Source of the DNA: Candidatus Glassbacteria bacterium RIFCSPLOWO2_12_FULL_58_11
GTDB taxonomy: Bacteria; Gemmatimonadota; Glassbacteria; GWA2-58-10
Assembly: GCA_001780825.1 (NCBI GenBank)
Contig: MFIX01000155.1
Span: 12,861 to 25,937 of the forward strand
Reading direction: 5' to 3'
DNA: 13,077 nucleotides
Both the position numbers and the translations under genes were made by a program. The notes beneath the pieces were generated by a model. That model was given only the letters and a program-made list of their open reading frames with translations, had not been told where the DNA came from and did no database searches. Below, in pieces: positions 1 to 5,150 of this stretch. The number at the start of each line of letters is the position of its first letter. Position 1 is the first letter of the stretch.

Positions 1-80
1 CGGCTTTCATCCCAGTTCCCGGCCTGCTGATCGAAAAAACGCCCTTTCGCGCTGCCGTTCGTATCAGTTCCGCGGGCCAT
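1..80 (-). CDS. Probable class I SAM-dependent methyltransferase, N-terminal fragment (runs off window)
   Basis: An open frame starts at an ATG at 80-78 on the minus strand and stays open to the window edge, giving about 27 residues. It contains FFDQQAGNWDES, which resembles the FD-x-x-A-x-x-WD segment at the start of many UbiE/Coq5-type methyltransferases. An AAGGAGG Shine-Dalgarno at 97-91, ten bases upstream, supports translation from this ATG. The frame overlaps the last 17 bases of the permease gene, so it is the next gene of the same operon. The SAM-binding motifs lie outside the window, so the family call rests on the N-terminus alone. That a real gene starts here is well supported; the product name is less so. 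Confidence 0.68.
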   Translation of the reverse strand, partial: MARGTDTNGSAKGRFFDQQAGNWDES

Positions 81-897
81 GTGCGGCAGACCTCCTTTTG
101 GGCGACAGGGCCAGAGAAAGGCCGAATATAAGGCTGGAGCAGATTACCACGCAAGCGCCGGCCGGCAGGTCGAACGCGGCGGAAAGCAGGATTCCGCTGC
201 CGGCGCTGATCACACCCAGAACTGCGGAGATGACAAACATGCTTCCCAGCCGGTAGGTAAACTGCCAGGCCGCGGCTGCCGGGTTGACAATCATGCTGAA
301 AAGCATCAACCCGCCCACCGTATCCAGGTTGACCGTGACTGTCGCCCCGCAGAGTACCAGCAAAAGATAATAGACCAGCCGCTCGCGGATTCCGACAGCC
401 GCGGCGAGTGTCCTGGAAAACAGCACGGCCCTGAACTCCTTGTAGAACAACATGATCAGCAGCAGGCCGGCCGCGGTCACCGCGGCCATGCGGATAAGGT
501 CCGCATGGGAAAGCAAAAGGATGTTGCCCCAGACCAGGCCCAGCATCTCGTTTTTCGGCTCTGGAGCGAGACCGATTCCCAGGAAAGCCAGGCCCATCAT
601 CAGCGAGAATATGACCCCCAGCGAAATATTGGGGTCCATCCGGCTGCGGTCCGCCAGGGGGCCGATCGCGAGCGAACAGGCGACCGCCAGGCCGAACGCG
701 CACCATGCGGGGTTCAGACCGGTCAGCAAGGCAATCACGGCGCCGGCCAGCGCCGCGTGCGACATCGCCACTCCGATCAACGGGATTCGCATGCAGACAA
801 TAAACACCCCGATCACCGAACAGCCGACCCCGCAGAGCACCGCGGCCAGCGCGGCGTTGCGGAAAAAGACAAAATCCCAGAGCGCGAAAATGTTCAC
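64..897 (-). CDS. Metal-type ABC transporter permease (ABC-3 / ZnuB-MntB family)
   Basis: This 277-residue protein is almost entirely hydrophobic, with about eight predicted membrane helices. It shows ABC-3 family marks: the MSHAALAGA segment near residues 45-53, matching the family's ISHAALPG-like motif, and GLMLFSMIVNPAAAA in the C-terminal half, matching the conserved region before the last helices. The length is normal for the family. It should form the inner-membrane channel with the ATPase encoded just upstream, moving a metal ion delivered by the binding lipoprotein. The start codon is GTG at 897-895, directly abutting the ATPase TGA at 900-898, so translation is probably coupled. Zinc, manganese or iron are the usual substrates of this family; nothing in the permease separates them. 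Confidence 0.9.
   Translation of the reverse strand: MNIFALWDFVFFRNAALAAVLCGVGCSVIGVFIVCMRIPLIGVAMSHAALAGAVIALLTGLNPAWCAFGLAVACSLAIGPLADRSRMDPNISLGVIFSLMMGLAFLGIGLAPEPKNEMLGLVWGNILLLSHADLIRMAAVTAAGLLLIMLFYKEFRAVLFSRTLAAAVGIRERLVYYLLLVLCGATVTVNLDTVGGLMLFSMIVNPAAAAWQFTYRLGSMFVISAVLGVISAGSGILLSAAFDLPAGACVVICSSLIFGLSLALSPKRRSAAHGPRN
91..97 (-). promoter_or_regulatory. Shine-Dalgarno for the methyltransferase, inside the permease gene
   Basis: On the minus strand this reads AAGGAGG, ten bases before the ATG at 80-78. It lies inside the 3' end of the permease gene and is the main evidence that the truncated frame at the window edge is a real, translationally coupled gene. Confidence 0.65.
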
Positions 898-1680
898 TCA
901 ATTGCCGCCGGGGAAGAGGTGGAACCGGCCGGAGCGCTGCTCCACGCTTACCGGGAAGCCATAGAGCGCCGAAAGCGTTTCCCGGTTCAGCAGGCCGTCC
1001 TTGGGGCCTGCAGCCAGCAGGCGGCCCGCTTTGAGCAGGGCCACCGAGGCGCAGCCCGGGGGCAGGCTGGCGATCTCGTGCGTAACGTTGATAACGGTGA
1101 GCCCGCGGTCGCGCTGCAACCTCTCTACCGTCTCCATGAAAGCGGCGGCCGCCCGGGGGTCGAGGTTGCTGGTCGGCTCATCCAGGATCAGCAGCTCCGG
1201 CTCCTGGGCCAGGGCCCGGGCGAGCTGCACCAGCTGGCGCTCGCCGCCCGAGAGCGTGCCCAGCGGCCGCTCGAGCAATCCGCTTATACCGAGCTCTCCG
1301 GCGCAGCCCCGGGCCACTCGATAGTCCTCCCCGGTCAGCCGGCGCAGCAGCCCGCGCCTGCCGGTGCGGCCGATCAGGATCACCTCCAGCGCCGAGACCG
1401 GCAGCCCCTCATCGAAGGCCAGGTTCTGCGGCAGGTAGCCGATTTTCCTGCGCAGCCGGACAAGTTCCCATTGTCCAAGCGGCTTTCCAAGGATCTGAAT
1501 CTGACCCGCGCCTGGCTTGATAAAGCCGTTCAGCAGCCGCACCAGGGTGGACTTGCCCGCGCCGTTCGGACCGGCGATACTCCAGAATTCCCCTTCGCCG
1601 ATTGTCAGGTCTATCCCGCGTAATATTGTCGCGTGGCGCAGTGCCACCCCGACCCCGCTCAGGCTTACCGCCGGCTTCAT
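898..1680 (-). CDS. Metal-type ABC transporter ATP-binding protein (ZnuC/MntA-like)
   Basis: This 260-residue ABC ATPase has all the expected motifs: Walker A GPNGAGKST at residues 37-45, the Q-loop glutamine at 85 (YLPQN), the signature LSGGE at 143-147, Walker B LLILDEP at 163-169 followed by the D-loop SNLD, and the switch histidine at 201 (NVTHE). It energises the permease encoded immediately downstream. The gene starts at an ATG only 12 bases after the stop of the binding-protein gene. Its ribosome site is weak (AGG well upstream), so it may depend on translation from the previous gene. The family is sure; the metal is not known. Confidence 0.93.
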   Translation of the reverse strand: MKPAVSLSGVGVALRHATILRGIDLTIGEGEFWSIAGPNGAGKSTLVRLLNGFIKPGAGQIQILGKPLGQWELVRLRRKIGYLPQNLAFDEGLPVSALEVILIGRTGRRGLLRRLTGEDYRVARGCAGELGISGLLERPLGTLSGGERQLVQLARALAQEPELLILDEPTSNLDPRAAAAFMETVERLQRDRGLTVINVTHEIASLPPGCASVALLKAGRLLAAGPKDGLLNRETLSALYGFPVSVEQRSGRFHLFPGGN

Positions 1681-1692
1681 CTTAGTATGCCT

Positions 1693-2604
1693 TTAAAATG
1701 TGTTTGCCAAGCTCTGTTGCGGAGCCTGGGAAATGCCGGTCCGGAGTCTCCCGGGGTCGCCGGTGGAGTCAGCCCGGTTCCTGGCCTCGACCAGCCGGTC
1801 GATATTGTCAAGCAGGAGCTCGCCAAAGGCAGGATTGCGTTCATTGGTGCCCGGGAAATTGCTCAGCAGGCAGGCGGGCAGTCCGCTCTCCGCGGCGATC
1901 ATTTTGGCGACCTCCTCGCCGCCGCTGTGCAGGTTCCCGGCGATAAACTCTACTTGCCGCCGGTCCGCGGTCTCTACCAGCTCTTTAAGCTGAAGGACTG
2001 AGAGTTCATCCGGGGAATTGGTGAATGTTCCGCAGACCTCCAGGCCGGCCCATTCCAGAAATTCGGCCTGCATGACCGAGCCGAGCACCCGCGCTCCGGC
2101 CAGTCCGGCAGCTGCGATCCTCTCCTGGGCCTGTTTTTCCGCCTCGCTTACCTTCTGAGCGGCGGTTTTTAAATTCCCCGCGAAAAAATCCGCTTGACCT
2201 GGATAGTTCTCCATGAGGATTTCGTTCAGCGAGCGGAGGGCCGCCAGATAGTTCGCCGGCACGATCAACTGGCCGCTGCCCGGAAGTACAGCGATCCGCA
2301 GGTCCGGATTCTGCGCGGTCAGCTTGCGGTCGAGATAGGCCTGGAAGCCGTGGCGGACGATCAGGCCGGCCTGCGAGAGCTTTGCAGCGTCCGAGGGCGA
2401 CAGATCAAAATGTCCCGGGCAGGCGCGAGGCGGAATCAGCACCCGGACCTCCAGGCGCTCCCCGGCCAGGCGGCTCAGCATATCGCCGATCATCGTGGTG
2501 GTGGCTACCACCACCGGCCTCTCGCTCCCGGCGCTTTTGCCGCAAGCCAGGATTGTAATACAGAGCAGCGGGATTTTCAGCAGCCGCCTGCCTGATATTT
2601 TCAA
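1693..2604 (-). CDS. Divergent TroA/ZnuA-like metal-binding lipoprotein (cluster A-I substrate-binding protein)
   Basis: This 303-residue protein delivers substrate to the permease and ATPase encoded downstream. It begins with a positively charged, hydrophobic leader ending in ILAC, a lipobox with the lipidated cysteine at residue 21. The TroA fold shows in VVVATTTMIGDMLSRLAG (31-48), the LSPSDAAKL segment (68-76), a long alpha-helical backbone around 140-166 rich in Ala, Lys and Glu, and a C-terminal lobe with the VAKMIAAESGLP segment. The canonical first ligand is His65 in CPGHFD. The DPH-x-W ligand region seems replaced by GSGQLIVPA (109-117). The ZnuA His207 position falls at Ser176, and the TroA/PsaA glutamate region reads AGNLHS. 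Cys62, His85, Cys191 and His226 are possible substitutes. The start is TTG, supported by GGAGG six bases upstream. The substrate is uncertain. Confidence 0.85.
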   Translation of the reverse strand: MKISGRRLLKIPLLCITILACGKSAGSERPVVVATTTMIGDMLSRLAGERLEVRVLIPPRACPGHFDLSPSDAAKLSQAGLIVRHGFQAYLDRKLTAQNPDLRIAVLPGSGQLIVPANYLAALRSLNEILMENYPGQADFFAGNLKTAAQKVSEAEKQAQERIAAAGLAGARVLGSVMQAEFLEWAGLEVCGTFTNSPDELSVLQLKELVETADRRQVEFIAGNLHSGGEEVAKMIAAESGLPACLLSNFPGTNERNPAFGELLLDNIDRLVEARNRADSTGDPGRLRTGISQAPQQSLANTF

Positions 2605-2610
2605 GCGCGC

Positions 2611-2615
2611 CTCCG
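2611..2615 (-). promoter_or_regulatory. Shine-Dalgarno that fixes the TTG start of the binding protein
   Basis: On the minus strand this reads GGAGG, six bases before the TTG at 2604-2602. No in-frame ATG gives an equally complete lipoprotein leader, so this site supports the rare TTG start. Confidence 0.7.
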
Positions 2616-2656
2616 GACAGGGCGGGACAGTTTAATCGAAAAGGATTCCTCGCAGC

Positions 2657-2685
2657 TTGATAACGGTAATCTCTAATCAAGCCAA
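2657..2685 (-). promoter_or_regulatory. Predicted sigma70-type promoter of the ABC transporter operon, with operator-like motif
   Basis: On the minus strand TTGGCT (2685-2680) and TATCAA (2662-2657) are separated by 17 bases, about 45 bases upstream of the binding-protein start. Each box matches the consensus at four of six positions. The spacer holds TGATTAGAGATTACCG (2679-2664), which is 13/16 identical to the spacer motif of the receptor promoter. A 7-base inverted repeat (GCTTGAT / ATCAAGC, 2655-2682) also brackets the promoter. The shared motif makes this more believable than the boxes alone. Confidence 0.5.
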
Positions 2686-2697
2686 GGCAAAAGTTTA

Positions 2698-2784
2698 AAT
2701 CCCCCCCCGCCCCCCTTTGCCAAATGGGGGAGCCAGAGAAGGCCCAAAATCCCCCTTTGAAAAAGGGGGACTCAGGGGGATTTG
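2698..2784. repeat. AAATCCCCC-type palindromic repeat cluster, possible terminator of the receptor gene
   Basis: This stretch between the receptor stop and the transporter promoter has alternating runs of C and G flanked by AAATC/GATTT. Its clearest stem is CCCCCTTT, loop GAA, AAAGGGGG at 2751-2769. An outer pair, AAATCCCCC and GGGGGATTT, lies around it. On the minus strand the stem is followed by ATTTT, so it could end receptor transcription. Elements of this look are dispersed in many bacterial genomes, so it is probably a repeat that was adopted rather than a dedicated terminator. Confidence 0.6.
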
Positions 2785-2854
2785 CTACCTCGCGGCTTAC
2801 CCAGATTTATCGGGGATTGCCGCAGAGTATTTCATTTCCGCCAGGCTAAATCGC

Positions 2855-4819
2855 TCAATAGTCCAGGGTCACCCCGGCGAAAACGGTAGTCCCGGGCATC
2901 GGGTAACCGGGAAGGTACTCGTAATCCGTATCTGTCAGGTTCTCGACGGCCAGGAAGAATTGGCTGTTCCGGCCCCGTCCGCCCGGACGGCCCGGATAGT
3001 AAGACAGTTTTCCGTTGAGCACGGCATAGGAGCCGGTCCTGGCGACAGTCGCCCCGGCGGCGCCGACATTGGTAAAGCGCGGGTTGGTGACATATTTGTC
3101 CGCCTGGGCCTCCAGGTCGAGGCTAATCTGAAAATACCTCATGAACCGCAGGTTGCCGCCCAGGGTGAAAGTGTAGTCCGGGGCCTGGGGCAGTTTTTCC
3201 GGACTGGGATTGAGCAGGGTCAGGCCGGTGAACAGGGCCAGGCGCTCCAGCGGAGAAAAGCTCAGCAGGGTCTGCATGCCGAAAATATGATAACGGTCGA
3301 TATTTGCGAACGAGGGCGGCGGCGGGGGCGGGGCGATAAAGCGGATTTTGTCCCTTCCCCGGTCGTAGAAAATGCCGATATCGATGCCGGTCCGCGCCGC
3401 TGGAGTAAGCTTGAGGCCCAGCTCGTAATGGTCCAGCCGCTCGGGTTTAAGGCTGCTGTAGGCCTCATTCTGGTAATGCCAGGTGATGTTGTAGAACCAG
3501 GCCGTGTAAACTCCGGCATAGTTGAAAGCGTGCGAGTAGTTGCCGTAGAGGTTCCAGTGCTCCCCGGCCAGGCTGAGTCCCGCCTCGGGGGCGGTCTGGC
3601 CGGCGAATACGCTGTGGTGGTTGACCCGGATGCCGGCCGAGGGCGACAAAGTCAATCCGGCGTTCAGGCGAAAGGCATGCTCGAGGCTGACATAAGCCGC
3701 CGTGTTGCTGAAATCTTTTACCGGCATCCTCAGGCTGTTCGCCGGATTCTGGTGCTCCTCGAAAGCTTTGCCGCCGTAGGAATCGTAATCGAAGCCCACG
3801 GTAAGCTCGGTGGAAGGCTCGAGGGAGAATATTTCCTGGACCCGCAGGCCCTGGTTGAGATAGTCAGTGCGGGTATTGAACCACTCATTGCCGGCGGTGT
3901 TCCACTGTTCCCAGTTGATCTTGCCGTCATCCAGGTAATAGCGGATATAGCCGTTCCGGTTTTCAGCGGTATTGGAGAGGGTCAGGTTGAATGTCGCGTC
4001 GCCGGTGTTGAAACGGGCCCGCTTGGGCGGCGGGCTGCCGACCGGACCGGGGTCATCCGCCCAGTTGTCCGAGGAAGAGGCGATCAGCGACAAATCCCAG
4101 CCCTCGGCCAGACTGTACCCTAAGCGGCCCCAATAGCTTCTGAGCTGACCGTCGGCCTGCGGCCTGTGCCCCTGGCTGCCTTTCACGCTGGCGCCCAGGT
4201 AGTAATCGAAAGCCCCGGAGCGGGCGCCGTGGTTGAATACGAAATTGTAGGTGTTGTCCTGGCCGCCCAGCATTGTGAGGTCCGTCCGCTGGCCGGCCTC
4301 ACGCATCCGGCGGGTTACCAGATTCACCGCGCCCAGGGACATATTACCCCAGAGCACGGGCTGCGGGCTGTTATAGATATCGATGCGCTCCAGGCGATCC
4401 ACGCTCAGCACGTCCATCAGCGGATGAGTCCAGACCCCCACGAACTTGGGCACGCCATCGACCAGGGTCTGGATCGAGGCGCCGGGCCGCTCCGCACCCA
4501 TCCCGCGGATATAGATCGTCCCGCCCTCCGCTCCGCCGTAGCTGCCGACCAGGTTGTAGCGGGAAATAGTCACTCCCGGCACCCTTCGCAGCGCCGAGGG
4601 CAGGTCCAGGGCGTTGAGGTCGCGGATCTGCTGCTCGCTGACCCGAATCAGCAGGGTGGCGTTGTCCCGGATCAGAGTTTCATCGACTATCGCATTCTCC
4701 ACGAATATTACTTTCGGCAATACGTAGACGGTGTCCTTGGCTGCTTTTTCGGCAGCCGGGAGGCTGGCATTAATCAGCAGGGTCAAGACGGACAGGAGAC
4801 CGAACCTTTGAATATGCAT
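2855..4819 (-). CDS. TonB-dependent outer-membrane receptor, probable metal or metallophore uptake
   Basis: This 654-residue protein starts with a signal peptide (cleavage likely near PAA, residues 21-23). A TonB-box-like segment, DTVYVLPKV, follows at 29-37. The plug covers about 55-172 and contains LPSALRRVPGV, IYIRGMG, a VDGVP loop, DRLERIDIYNSPQPVLWG and GAVNLVTRR. The rest is an antiparallel beta-barrel with alternating hydrophobic strands, ending in the conserved ENLTDTDYEYLPGYPMPG region and a terminal tyrosine typical of outer-membrane proteins. A six-proline loop sits in the barrel. No histidine-rich loop like that of ZnuD was seen. The start ATG has AAGGAGAG just upstream. It lies before the metal-type ABC genes on the same strand, and both promoters share a motif, so it probably supplies the periplasm with the ABC substrate. 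Confidence 0.88.
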   Translation of the reverse strand: MHIQRFGLLSVLTLLINASLPAAEKAAKDTVYVLPKVIFVENAIVDETLIRDNATLLIRVSEQQIRDLNALDLPSALRRVPGVTISRYNLVGSYGGAEGGTIYIRGMGAERPGASIQTLVDGVPKFVGVWTHPLMDVLSVDRLERIDIYNSPQPVLWGNMSLGAVNLVTRRMREAGQRTDLTMLGGQDNTYNFVFNHGARSGAFDYYLGASVKGSQGHRPQADGQLRSYWGRLGYSLAEGWDLSLIASSSDNWADDPGPVGSPPPKRARFNTGDATFNLTLSNTAENRNGYIRYYLDDGKINWEQWNTAGNEWFNTRTDYLNQGLRVQEIFSLEPSTELTVGFDYDSYGGKAFEEHQNPANSLRMPVKDFSNTAAYVSLEHAFRLNAGLTLSPSAGIRVNHHSVFAGQTAPEAGLSLAGEHWNLYGNYSHAFNYAGVYTAWFYNITWHYQNEAYSSLKPERLDHYELGLKLTPAARTGIDIGIFYDRGRDKIRFIAPPPPPPSFANIDRYHIFGMQTLLSFSPLERLALFTGLTLLNPSPEKLPQAPDYTFTLGGNLRFMRYFQISLDLEAQADKYVTNPRFTNVGAAGATVARTGSYAVLNGKLSYYPGRPGGRGRNSQFFLAVENLTDTDYEYLPGYPMPGTTVFAGVTLDY

Positions 4820-4860
4820 AATCTCTCCTTTAGTGTTATGAAAATAAAAAATGTGCTACT

Positions 4861-4889
4861 ATTGTATTCGGTCATTTCTCATCAGGCAA
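4861..4889 (-). promoter_or_regulatory. Predicted sigma70-type promoter of the receptor gene, with operator-like motif
   Basis: On the minus strand TTGCCT (4889-4884) and TACAAT (4866-4861) lie 17 bases apart, giving an expected transcript start about 34 bases before the ATG at 4819. TACAAT matches the -10 consensus at five of six positions. The motif TGATGAGAAATGACCG (4884-4869) fills the spacer and is 13/16 identical to the motif in the same position of the ABC operon promoter. Confidence 0.6.
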
Positions 4890-5150
4890 GAAAAAAATGC
4901 TGTTTGCGTGTGTAAATTTTATCTGCTTCTTTGGCGGCGGATCCGGCGCAGACAATAATGATCTTCAGACTCACCGGGCGGCCGGAGGCGGACCGGACAT
5001 AAGCATCCGGCTTGCCCGCCGGGACTTATCTGGTTATTTTATCTCGAGATTCTAGAGCTGTTGACAAGACCGCTCCTGCCGTTGCGCCAGCCGCAAGAGA
5101 CTAATTTTGCCAGTCTCAGCCAGAAACTATCCTGCTGCTTTGAGTGGAAT
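4890..5150. other. Divergent intergenic region between receptor and beta-helix genes
   Basis: No convincing gene was seen here. It holds a GC-rich two-part stem-loop at 4987-5020 and, closer to the beta-helix gene, AT-rich sequence without a confident promoter. A TTG-started in-frame extension of the beta-helix gene (from 5061) exists but lacks a ribosome site. No conserved cobalamin-riboswitch box was recognised on the receptor side. Confidence 0.5.
4987..5020. other. GC-rich two-part stem-loop
   Basis: GGCGG (4987-4991) pairs with CCGCC (5016-5020), and inside it CCGGA (4993-4997) pairs with TCCGG (5006-5010) around an eight-base loop, leaving five bases unpaired on one side. It is not followed by a T-run on either strand, so it does not look like a terminator. 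It may be a leader structure or a repeat remnant. Confidence 0.3.

Noticed and set aside
79..1623. 514-residue open frame on the plus strand
   Set aside because: It is antisense to the permease and ATPase, has low-complexity Gln/Arg/Ala-rich composition and no recognisable domain; long shadow frames are common in GC-rich DNA.
2717..4123. 468-residue open frame on the plus strand
   Set aside because: It lies antisense to the TonB receptor, whose plug, barrel and C-terminal motifs are clear; its own start lies inside a repeat.
4820..5060. Cobalamin riboswitch upstream of the TonB receptor
   Set aside because: The conserved B12-box sequence was not found, and the predicted transcript leader is only about 34 bases long.
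5061..5066. TTGACA as a -35 box or TTG start for the beta-helix gene
   Set aside because: No -10 box occurs at 16-18 bases, and the TTG start lacks a ribosome site and would put 30 residues before a good signal peptide.
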